Shown piece by piece: positions 1-8,325 of a DNA stretch of 12,422 nt. Both the position numbers and the translations under genes were made by a program. This DNA is from Pseudomonadota bacterium (lineage in GTDB: Bacteria > Myxococcota_A > Polyangia > Polyangiales > Polyangiaceae). The notes under the pieces are model-generated. The model made no database searches and was not told the origin of the DNA. It was given only the letters and a program-made list of their open reading frames with translations. Numbering within the stretch: the stretch's first letter is position 1; each line of letters begins with the position of its first letter. Location: assembly GCA_023418705.1 (NCBI GenBank), contig JAEZYZ010000465.1, forward strand, positions 1 through 12,422. Reading direction: 5' to 3'.

Positions 1-19
1 CCCCCCCCCCCCCCCCCCC
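1..19. repeat. poly-C homopolymer tract (19 bases)
   Basis: The window opens with 19 consecutive C, then one T and four more C. The following bases up to the kinase stop are also C-rich. It lies about 36 bases past the stop codon of the hybrid kinase, so on that gene's strand it is a poly-G run in the 3' flank. Nothing coding is visible in positions 1-55. It could be a real G/C homopolymer or an assembly or sequencing artefact at a contig end, because poly-G calls in two-colour sequencing reads reverse-complement to poly-C. Confidence 0.85.
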
Positions 20-55
20 TCCCCGCGCGAGCACCCCAGCCCCCGAGCAGCCCTC

Positions 56-2020
<1,965 letters not shown>

Positions 2021-2081
2021 AGGCCGCTTGCAGTCTACTCGAAGTCTCGAAACCTTCGGCAGGTTGACGCCGGAACCCGAC

Positions 2082-3017
2082 TCAACAACGGGAAACTCCC
2101 GATGGTGCAGGGGACTGAGGCGGAAAAGTTGAAGACTGCGGCAATTCAATCATCCATTGGGTTTGGGATCGGTTGCCGCAGTGGGCGGCCCCCGCCCGCG
2201 GCCAGCACGCGCTCTCATTCTCCCTGACGAACGGCCGGCACGGCAACCCGTTCGCTGCTCGAGAATCGGCGCCAAGCTCCGGACCGACGATGGACATCAG
2301 CGCGACCAAGACGAGCAACACGAGCGCGGCGCTGCGCAGCGTCTCGCGCGACCAATCGCGCCCGATCCGGAGCCCCAGCTCGGAGCCCACCCAGACGACG
2401 GGTGCGAGCAACAAACCAAAGCAGATGTGGCTCAAAAACCCCAATCCAAAATGCCACGCGATGAGCGCGGCTTGGGCCGGGGCGCCCAACAAGAACAGCG
2501 ACCACAGGTAGGCGCGCTGCTCCTGCTGCCGCCACTGCCTCTGCCGCAGCACGTAGAGGACGAGCGGCGGCCCGCCCATCCCCACCGCACCCGCCAGAAA
2601 GCCGCTGACCGCTCCGAGCGCCCCCCGCAGGATCGGTCCGGGGGCGTCGGCGCTCTTGGATGCCCGCTCGGTCAACACGATGCCCGCCAGCACCGCGGTA
2701 CCCACGACGCGCTTGACCGCGCCGGCCTGCCAGCGGCCCATCTCGTGGAGAAACCAGACGCCAACGGGCATCATCAGCCAGCGGTAGGTGGAGAAGCGCA
2801 GCGCGTCACCCCAGCGCACGTGGCTCCTCAGCCGGTAGCACCCCACGGTCGTCTGGGCGATGACCGCGCCGATCATGGTGGCCACCGCCGCGGGCAGCGG
2901 CGCCCCCGCCCACACCAGGATCGGGATGGCGAACAAACCCATCCCGAACCCGACGGCGCTCTGCAGCGCTGCACCGAGCAACAGGGCGGCCGCGGGCGCG
3001 ATCAGGGCTTCGATCAC
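2082..3017 (-). CDS. TauE/SafE-family membrane permease
   Basis: This 311-residue polytopic membrane protein belongs to the TauE/SafE (sulfite exporter, former DUF81) family, whose members move sulfonates, sulfite or other organic anions across the inner membrane. The family's internal duplication is visible. The first half carries QSAVGFGMGLFAIP (19-32), and the second half carries SGFLAGAVGMGGPPLVLY (138-155); both are the Gly-rich signatures of the helix pairs. Hydrophobic segments run from about residue 5 to 245. The substrate cannot be told from sequence. The frame is open well upstream, but that stretch lies in the fibro-slime gene and reads as low-complexity antifamily sequence. GTG at 3017 is the only sensible start before the first helix and has no clear Shine-Dalgarno site. 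Residues from about 248 to the end form a polar tail with three Cys that is unlike the family and may be spurious (see findings). The kinase gene follows 61 bases downstream on the same strand. Confidence 0.88.
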   Translation of the reverse strand: MIEALIAPAAALLLGAALQSAVGFGMGLFAIPILVWAGAPLPAAVATMIGAVIAQTTVGCYRLRSHVRWGDALRFSTYRWLMMPVGVWFLHEMGRWQAGAVKRVVGTAVLAGIVLTERASKSADAPGPILRGALGAVSGFLAGAVGMGGPPLVLYVLRQRQWRQQEQRAYLWSLFLLGAPAQAALIAWHFGLGFLSHICFGLLLAPVVWVGSELGLRIGRDWSRETLRSAALVLLVLVALMSIVGPELGADSRAANGLPCRPFVRENESACWPRAGAAHCGNRSQTQWMIELPQSSTFPPQSPAPSGVSRC

Positions 3018-3027
3018 GACCGGAACA

Positions 3028-3051
3028 TGCCGGGTTCGCTCGAACCCGGCA
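3028..3051. repeat. perfect 11-bp inverted repeat, possible terminator or leader hairpin
   Basis: Positions 28-38 and 41-51 of the 3000s are exact inverted copies (arm TGCCGGGTTCG) separated by two bases. The repeat sits in the 43-base gap between the fibro-slime lipoprotein stop (3061) and the permease GTG start (3017). As RNA on the minus strand it would form a very stable GC-rich hairpin. No U-tract follows, so it is not a textbook intrinsic terminator. It could still terminate transcription, protect the 3' end of the upstream mRNA, or limit translation of the permease. Confidence 0.7.
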
Positions 3052-3060
3052 AGCGTCCGC

Positions 3061-4941
3061 TCACTCCACGACGAGGTTGCGGCAAGCGGAGCCGCACCCG
3101 TCGCCGTCGATGCGGTTGCCGTCGTCGCATTGCTCCGGCTCTTGCACGATCCCGTCGCCACAATACGGGCCGAGCACGCAGCCCACGTCACACTCGCCGT
3201 AGCCGCCGTCGTTGACGCCGTCGTCGCACTCCTCACCCGCAGAGACGATGCCATCGCCACACATCGGGACGCAGTCGCTGCGCGCGGTGTCGAAGCCCTG
3301 GAGCGTCAAGCGGAAGGAGGAGCCGGTCACCTTGCGTTCGGCGTGGAAGATCGAGATCCGGTACACCTGCTGATCCTCGAGCCCGAAGGTGGCGGCGCTG
3401 TCGGCGTCGATGGTCACGCTGCCGTTGAGCGGAGCGTGCAGGCCGCCAAGGTCGACCGCCAGGCGACCGTTCACGAACACCCAGACGTCGTCGTCACCCG
3501 TGAAGTCGAGGGTCGCGGTCGCCCCGGCGTCGTACTGGAAGTAGTAGTGCACCTCGGTGGTGAAGTAGAAGTTGTGCGGCATCGCGCCCGGCACGACGAT
3601 CGTATCGTTGGGCCAGGGATAGCCGTAGACGGGCGGGATCTGCGCCACCGACAGGGTATCGGCGAGCGCGTCCGGGTGATCGTCCAGCGGGAAGAACAGC
3701 GGGTTGCCGTCGTAGTAGACCGGGACGCCCGCGCACGCCTGATTGGTGCTGTTCCAGGGCGTGCACGGATCGAAGCAGTAGTCTTCCTCCGTCAACGCCG
3801 GCATGCAGCTGTCGCAGCCATCACCCGCCATCCCGCAGGCACGGACCTGTACGGCGTCCTCGACCAGCGTCGGTGCGATCCACTGTTCGCCGTTGGGACC
3901 CCAGCGGTTCACGAAGCCACCGTCGCCGTTGTCGAACAGCACGATCGACCCAGGGATGGTCGCCCGCCCCGCGCCGTCGGTGTACCAGTCCCCCAGCGCG
4001 GTCATGCACTGAGGTTGCGCGCCGGCGTTCGCGCCAGGCTCCGGCTTGCCTTGAGCGTTCAAGGTGGCCGCGACCATGTTCTCGGTGACCGTCGTCCCCT
4101 GACAGTTCACGGAGAAGTCCGCGTGCTGAGCCGTGAAATCCCGAAAGATCGCCGGCACGCGCAGCACGCACTGGTCGTTGACGCGCTCACAATCGCCAGC
4201 CTGAGCGCCGCACATGAAGCCCGGCTCGATGGTGCAGGTGGAGGAGCAGCCGTCCCCGTCGATCCGGTTGCCGTCGTCGCAGTCTTCGCCGAGCACGATG
4301 CCGTCGCCGCAGTCGGACGTGCAGGCCGCACCTTCGCAGTTCGGCTCCGCCTGGCAATCCTTCGAGCAACCGTCGAACGGCAGGTCATTGCCGTCATCGC
4401 AGCTCTCGGCGCCCTCCTGGATCCCGTCGCCGCACACCGTGGGCGTGCAGATGCTCGGCTGCCCCTCGCACTTGAAGCCCATCTCGAGCTTGCAGCGATC
4501 GGAGCAGCCGTCGCCCAGATCCTTGTTCCCGTCGTCGCAGGCTTCCGATGCGGCCACGATGCCGTCGCCGCAACGTGCGATCTGATGGCAGGGCTGGCCC
4601 GGGGTCGGACAGGAGTAGCCGCCGGAGACCGATAGACAGTTGGCCGCGCAACCGTCGCCGTCCAGCATGTTGCCGTCGTCGCACGCTTCGTCCTCGGTCA
4701 GGGTCCCGTCGCCGCAGCCCGGCGGCGGCGGGTCGGTGAGACTCCCCCCTCCCCCCGCGTCCGGGATGAAGCCGCCACCCGTGCCCACCGGGATGGCGCC
4801 GCTGCCGCCCGTGGCGACACCGGCGCCGCTGCCCCCGGTGCTCGCAACACCGCCGGTGCCAGGGCCACCTTTGTCGCCGGCGCTGCAGCTTGCGCCAATC
4901 ACGATCACGGGAGCGATGAAACCAAGCAGTCGACGTCGCAT
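3061..4941 (-). CDS. fibro-slime domain lipoprotein with six DUF4215-like Cys repeats
   Basis: This is a 626-residue secreted lipoprotein, probably displayed on the cell surface. A signal peptide (1-18) ends in a lipobox, IGAS-Cys19, followed by a Gly/Thr/Ser/Ala-rich stalk (about 20-70). Four Cys repeats of the form CGDG..ExCDDGN...DGC start at about 76, 124, 170 and 211. A fibro-slime domain (about 260-548) opens with IFRDFTAQHADF, contains GDDDVWVFVNGRLAVDLGG (482-500) and ends with YRISIFHAERK. Two further Cys repeats start at 561 and 594. Fibro-slime domains occur in surface and slime-associated proteins of several phyla, including Dictyostelium; DUF4215-like repeats are common in Myxococcota exported proteins. 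Ligand binding or a matrix role is inference. The ATG at 4941 is chosen because it sits just before the signal peptide with GGTGAG at 4946-4951; a GTG six bases upstream is the alternative. A frame extension to 5052 lacks support. Confidence 0.93.
   Translation of the reverse strand: MRRRLLGFIAPVIVIGASCSAGDKGGPGTGGVASTGGSGAGVATGGSGAIPVGTGGGFIPDAGGGGSLTDPPPPGCGDGTLTEDEACDDGNMLDGDGCAANCLSVSGGYSCPTPGQPCHQIARCGDGIVAASEACDDGNKDLGDGCSDRCKLEMGFKCEGQPSICTPTVCGDGIQEGAESCDDGNDLPFDGCSKDCQAEPNCEGAACTSDCGDGIVLGEDCDDGNRIDGDGCSSTCTIEPGFMCGAQAGDCERVNDQCVLRVPAIFRDFTAQHADFSVNCQGTTVTENMVAATLNAQGKPEPGANAGAQPQCMTALGDWYTDGAGRATIPGSIVLFDNGDGGFVNRWGPNGEQWIAPTLVEDAVQVRACGMAGDGCDSCMPALTEEDYCFDPCTPWNSTNQACAGVPVYYDGNPLFFPLDDHPDALADTLSVAQIPPVYGYPWPNDTIVVPGAMPHNFYFTTEVHYYFQYDAGATATLDFTGDDDVWVFVNGRLAVDLGGLHAPLNGSVTIDADSAATFGLEDQQVYRISIFHAERKVTGSSFRLTLQGFDTARSDCVPMCGDGIVSAGEECDDGVNDGGYGECDVGCVLGPYCGDGIVQEPEQCDDGNRIDGDGCGSACRNLVVE
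3094..3129 (-). repeat. copy B of a 36-bp direct repeat encoding CDDGNRIDGDGC
   Basis: These 36 bases match 4246-4281 at 33 of 36 positions by eye and encode the same twelve residues, within Cys repeat 6 of the fibro-slime lipoprotein. The other Cys repeats of the gene are more diverged. The two copies are exactly 1152 bp (384 codons) apart and therefore in frame. Confidence 0.85.
4246..4281 (-). repeat. copy A of a 36-bp direct repeat encoding CDDGNRIDGDGC
   Basis: This is the partner of 3094-3129, in Cys repeat 4 just ahead of the fibro-slime domain. Only three bases differ between the copies, and the encoded twelve residues are identical. Recombination between them would remove the whole fibro-slime domain plus repeat 5 without breaking the frame. 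Confidence 0.85.
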
Positions 4942-5021
4942 GCCACTCACCAGAGCGTTCGAAGGAAACGGCTTAACCGCGAAACGCCGTCGAAGCTTGC
5001 CACACCCCCCGTCTCGATTCA

Positions 5022-5050
5022 GCCCGGCTCGGCCAAGATGAGAGCCGGGC
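5022..5050. repeat. perfect 9-bp inverted repeat between the two lipoprotein genes
   Basis: The arms GCCCGGCTC (5022-5030) and GAGCCGGGC (5042-5050) are exact inverted copies around an 11-base loop. The repeat lies in the 201-base gap between the stop of the small lipoprotein (5143) and the start of the fibro-slime lipoprotein (4941), both on the minus strand. On the plus strand four T follow after six bases; on the minus strand, the direction of transcription here, no U-tract follows. It may be a terminator-like hairpin for the upstream gene or an operator or leader element for the downstream one. Confidence 0.55.
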
Positions 5051-5142
5051 AATGACTTTTGCGACGGCGCCGGACCGTCTGATTCGAAATTTCCAGATGC
5101 AGCACACCTGCGCGGGTCGGCGAGATCCCCCGATGACGTCGA

Positions 5143-5763
5143 TCACTTCCAGACGTCGACCGCCACCAGCTCGTGGCCGGGCCCCGCCTTCCCCCCACCT
5201 TGGTACTTGGCCAACACAGCGACCGGGTTGCCAACCTTCCAGGCGTCCTTGTCGTACCCCTCGACCTCCTCGAGCGTCACCTCGAAAAACTGACGGCTCA
5301 TCCCCATGGGGTCGTTGGGCAGCTGCGGCGTGTACACGATCCCGAGATCGAAGCCGTCGTCGGTGAAGTTCACGGCCGGTCCGGTGAACAGCACCCACTT
5401 GCCCTTGGCCATGCGATCGAAGGCCTTGACCGCGGCTTCCTTCTCCTTGATCGCCTCGTTTTTCTTCAGCTTCTCTTCGAGGTCCTTGGCGACGACGAAG
5501 CCCTTGGCGTCGCCGTACTTCGCCTCGATGGCGCTGCGTCGGGCGTCGCTCAAGGCAAGGTCGAGGGTCGCGGGGCGACCGGCGCGCTTCGGTTCTTCCT
5601 CCGGTGGCTCAGCAGGCGCCGCCGGCTCGACCGGGGCCGTGGCGGTCGCGGCGGCCGGCTCGGCCGCAGGCGTCTCAGCTTGCTCCTCGCAGCCCATCAA
5701 CGCTGGAACGACGGCAACGGCGGCGAGCACACGCCTCATCCTCTTTGCGGTCTCGATGCGCAT
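5143..5763 (-). CDS. small lipoprotein of unknown function, OB-fold-like C-terminal region
   Basis: I do not recognise this 206-residue protein beyond its being a predicted lipoprotein. A basic N-terminus (MRIETAKRMRR) leads to a short hydrophobic stretch and a lipobox PALMG-Cys25. Next comes an Ala/Pro/Glu/Thr-rich linker (about 26-60), then a conserved-looking globular part. The globular part has a Lys/Glu-rich helix (about 85-120) followed by a strand-rich segment starting GKWVLFTGPAVNFTDDGF and ending GHELVAVDVWK. That pattern recalls the small OB-fold tRNA_anti-like domains of exported proteins; this is inference from strand pattern only. The frame is open back to 5994, but that part runs through the divergent promoter region and into nfeD. 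The ATG at 5763 is chosen for its Shine-Dalgarno AGGAG (5773-5777, nine-base spacer) and the signal peptide that follows. It is divergent from the nfeD-floA operon, 133 bases away, so the two could share regulation. Confidence 0.85.
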   Translation of the reverse strand: MRIETAKRMRRVLAAVAVVPALMGCEEQAETPAAEPAAATATAPVEPAAPAEPPEEEPKRAGRPATLDLALSDARRSAIEAKYGDAKGFVVAKDLEEKLKKNEAIKEKEAAVKAFDRMAKGKWVLFTGPAVNFTDDGFDLGIVYTPQLPNDPMGMSRQFFEVTLEEVEGYDKDAWKVGNPVAVLAKYQGGGKAGPGHELVAVDVWK

Positions 5764-5772
5764 GGTACGGAT

Positions 5773-5777
5773 CTCCT
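5773..5777 (-). promoter_or_regulatory. ribosome binding site fixing the small lipoprotein start
   Basis: AGGAG on the minus strand lies nine bases ahead of the ATG at 5763. It decides between this start and the much longer open frame reaching 5994, which would overlap nfeD. Confidence 0.75.
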
Positions 5778-5896
5778 CTCGACCGAAACGTCGGCTGAAG
5801 GCGAGCAGTATCAGGCCTGCCCCCAAGATCCAACCCTTCCTAAGAAGGCCCGCTGGCTTTAGATTCTCGCTGAAGCTTTCGGAGAAATACCTGAGT

Positions 5897-7300
5897 ATGC
5901 GGGGCAGCATCGGCAAGTTGGCGCAGGTCGTGGGCCTCGTGCTGTGCGTCTTTTGGGTCGCCGCCGTTGCTCGGGCCGAGGCGCGCGGCCCCATCTACGT
6001 GATCGGCATCGACGAGACCATCGAGCGCGGTCTCGCGGCGTTTCTGCGCCGCGCGCTCGACGAAGCCGCCGACGCGCGCGCACGCGCGGTCGTCTTGGAG
6101 ATCAACACGCCGGGCGGCCGCGTCGACGCCGCGCTCGCCATGCGCGACGCCCTGGTCGGCAGCGAAACGCCCACGATCGCCTTCGTGAACCGGCAAGCCT
6201 ACTCGGCCGGCGCGCTGATCGCGATCGCCGCGGACGAGATCTGGATGACGCCCGGCGCGGTCTTGGGCGCCGCCACTCCGGTTGGAGGCAGCGGAGAAAA
6301 GGCGCCCGAGAAGATCGTCTCGGCGGTGAGCGGCGCGTTCGCCTCCACCGCAGAGACGCGCGGCAAGGATCCGACCGTGGCGCGGGCCATGGTCGATGAG
6401 GACGTCGCCATCGAGGGCGTCACCGAGAAAGGCAAGCTGCTCACGCTGACGACCGAGGAGGCAAAGCAGCTCGGGTACGCCGACGGAGAGGCGGCTTCGC
6501 TCGAGCAACTGCTCGCAAAGAAGGGCTGGGCGGGCAGCGCGGTGGTGCGGCTGACGCCCAGCTTGGCAGAACGAGTGGCGCGGTTTTTCACGCACCCGGT
6601 CGTCGCGCCGATCCTGATGTCGCTCGGCATGTTGGGGCTGCTCTTCGAGCTGAAGACGCCGGGCTGGGGCGTGGGCGGCACGGTCGGGCTGCTGTGTCTG
6701 GCGTTGTTCTTCTGGGGACACATGGTCGCGGGGCTGGCCGGGTTCGAAGCCGTCGTTCTGGTCGCCGTGGGGGTCGTGCTGATCGCGTTGGAGGTGTTCG
6801 TCATCCCTGGCTTTGGCGTCGCCGGCGTGCTCGGGATCCTCGCGTTCGGCGGCGGGCTCTTCCTGGCGCTGATCGGCGAGGTCGACACCGTCACGGGCCC
6901 GCGCCTGCTCGAGGCGGCGGCCATGCTCGCCGGGAGCCTCTGCGCCGTCGTCGTCGGGTTGTGGGCGATGCTGAAGTACTTGCCCCGAACGCATCGAATG
7001 AGCGGCCTCGTGCTGCTCGACAAGCTCGCCCCCGAGACGCCGACGCTGGCTGGCTCGCCGGCCGTCGAGGCGCCCGAGCCGAGCCTGATGGGCGCGCGGG
7101 GAACGGCGCTGACCGATCTGCGTCCGGCCGGCACCGCGGTGTTCGAAGGCCGGCGCGTTGACGTGGTCAGCGAGGGGGAATACATCGCCAAAGGCAGCGC
7201 CGTAGAAATCATCGAGGATCGGGTGTATCGGCGCGTGGTCCGCGCCGTGCCCCCCAACGCTGGCGGCACGACGCCAGAGACACCGAGGACGACAACATGA
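5897..7300 (+). CDS. nfeD: NfeD-family membrane serine protease (ClpP-class, NfeD1b type)
   Basis: This 467-residue protein has the full NfeD layout. A signal peptide runs to about 27 (cleavage after ARA). A ClpP-like serine protease domain (about 31-215) has EINTPGGRVD (68-77), the nucleophile Ser103 in AYSAGALIAIAADEIWM, and Lys139 as a likely partner base by analogy with the Ser-Lys dyad of the Pyrococcus PH1510 protease. Four to five membrane helices (about 233-360) include the Gly-rich segment ELKTPGWGVGGTVG. A C-terminal OB-fold NfeD domain (about 395-450) has the ALTDLRPAG...GRRVDVVSEG pattern. In this family the protease side faces the periplasm and the OB domain the cytoplasm, and the protein works with flotillin-like proteins. 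The ATG at 5897 directly precedes the signal peptide; the nearest Shine-Dalgarno-like GGAG (5881-5884) is rather distant. It overlaps floA by four bases. Confidence 0.94.
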   Translation: MRGSIGKLAQVVGLVLCVFWVAAVARAEARGPIYVIGIDETIERGLAAFLRRALDEAADARARAVVLEINTPGGRVDAALAMRDALVGSETPTIAFVNRQAYSAGALIAIAADEIWMTPGAVLGAATPVGGSGEKAPEKIVSAVSGAFASTAETRGKDPTVARAMVDEDVAIEGVTEKGKLLTLTTEEAKQLGYADGEAASLEQLLAKKGWAGSAVVRLTPSLAERVARFFTHPVVAPILMSLGMLGLLFELKTPGWGVGGTVGLLCLALFFWGHMVAGLAGFEAVVLVAVGVVLIALEVFVIPGFGVAGVLGILAFGGGLFLALIGEVDTVTGPRLLEAAAMLAGSLCAVVVGLWAMLKYLPRTHRMSGLVLLDKLAPETPTLAGSPAVEAPEPSLMGARGTALTDLRPAGTAVFEGRRVDVVSEGEYIAKGSAVEIIEDRVYRRVVRAVPPNAGGTTPETPRTTT

Positions 7301-8301
7301 CGGGCATGGCAACCGAAATGCTGGTGGTGGCGCTGGGGGCGATCGCGTTCGTCCTGCTCGTCGTGATCTTCACCTTCGTCCCGCTTGGCTTGTGGATCAC
7401 GGCCAAATTCTCGGGCGTCGACGTGTCCATCCCGACGCTGATCGGCATGCGCCTGCGCAAGGTGCCGCCGCACGAGATCGTGCGCCCGATGATCAGCGCG
7501 ACGAAGGCCAACATCGCGCTCGACATGGCGCAGATGGAGGCCCACTACCTGGCCGGCGGCAACGTCGGTCGCGTGGTGACGGCCCTGATCTCGGCGGACC
7601 GCGCGAACATCAAGCTCCCTTGGCAGCGGGCCGCGGCGATCGATCTGGCAGGACGCGACGTGCTCGAGGCGGTGCGCGTCTCCGTCAATCCCAAGGTCAT
7701 CGAGACCCCGCGCGTGGCCGCCGTGGCCGGCGACGGGATCCAGCTGGTCGCGATCGCGCGCGTCACCGTGCGCGCCAACATCGAGCGGCTGATCGGGGGC
7801 GCCGGGGAGGACACGATCCTGGCGCGGGTCGGTGAAGGCACGGTGAGCGCCATCGGGTCCTCCGACACGCACAGCGCCGTCTTGGAGAACCCGGACAAGA
7901 TCTCCAAGCTGGTCCTGTCTCGGGGCCTCGACGCCGGCACCGCCTACGAGATCCTGTCCATCGATATCGCCGACGTGGACGTCGGCCGCAATATCGGGGC
8001 GCACCTGCAAAGCGAGCAAGCCGAAGCGGACATGCGCATCGCTCGCGCCAAGGCGGAGGAGCGCCGCGCCATGGCCGTCGCCATGGAGCAGGAGATGAGC
8101 GCGCGGGTCGAGGAGATGCGGGCCAAGGTCGTCGAGTCGGAGGCTCAGGTGCCGCTCGCGATGGCCGAGGCGTTCCGGCAGGGGCGCCTGGGGGTGATGG
8201 ACTATTATCGGATGCAGAACGTCCAGTCGGACACCAGGATGCGGGAAAGCATCGCTGGAACGCCGGCGCCTGGTGAGCCGAGCGGCGGCAGCGACACCTG
8301 A
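7297..8301 (+). CDS. floA: flotillin-like protein FloA
   Basis: This 334-residue protein is close to the usual FloA (YqfA) length of about 330. An N-terminal membrane anchor (about 6-34) is followed by FSGVDVSIPTLIGMRLRKVPP, the PHB/SPFH-type region with VRVSVNPKVIETPRV and VGEGTVSAIGSSDTHS, and an Ala/Glu-rich coiled coil (about 230-285: EQAEADMRIARAKAEERR). The conserved end, AEAFRQGRLGVMDYYRMQN, then precedes a short Gly/Ser/Pro tail. FloA oligomerises on the inner face of the membrane and organises functional membrane microdomains; in Bacillus subtilis it is encoded next to an NfeD protein (YqeZ). Here the ATG overlaps the nfeD stop as ATGA, with GAGGA at 7285-7289 as ribosome binding site, so the two are translationally coupled. 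A third gene follows after 24 bases. Confidence 0.97.
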   Translation: MTGMATEMLVVALGAIAFVLLVVIFTFVPLGLWITAKFSGVDVSIPTLIGMRLRKVPPHEIVRPMISATKANIALDMAQMEAHYLAGGNVGRVVTALISADRANIKLPWQRAAAIDLAGRDVLEAVRVSVNPKVIETPRVAAVAGDGIQLVAIARVTVRANIERLIGGAGEDTILARVGEGTVSAIGSSDTHSAVLENPDKISKLVLSRGLDAGTAYEILSIDIADVDVGRNIGAHLQSEQAEADMRIARAKAEERRAMAVAMEQEMSARVEEMRAKVVESEAQVPLAMAEAFRQGRLGVMDYYRMQNVQSDTRMRESIAGTPAPGEPSGGSDT

Positions 8302-8325
8302 GCCAGGATCGAGGCGGGAGCGGCC

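Noticed and set aside
2860..4635. 591-residue open frame on the plus strand
   Set aside because: It is antisense to the fibro-slime gene; its Val/Ala/Arg/His repeats mirror the Cys-repeat codons.
3061..4725. Regularly spaced repeats as a possible CRISPR array
   Set aside because: The periodic GCCGTCGTCGCA-like units are codons of the Cys repeats in an open frame, with irregular spacing and diverged copies.
5835..5848. CCTTC-CTAA-GAAGG hairpin in the lipoprotein-nfeD gap
   Set aside because: The stem is only five base pairs with no flanking signal; it could easily arise by chance.
5306..5896. Plus-strand extension of the nfeD reading frame upstream of 5897
   Set aside because: It runs antisense through the small lipoprotein gene, has a biased composition, and the NfeD signal peptide begins at 5897.
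5764..5994. N-terminal extension of the small lipoprotein with a hydrophobic segment (KGWILGAGLILLAF)
   Set aside because: It would overlap the divergent nfeD start; the AGGAG site and lipoprotein signal peptide at 5763 give a better start.
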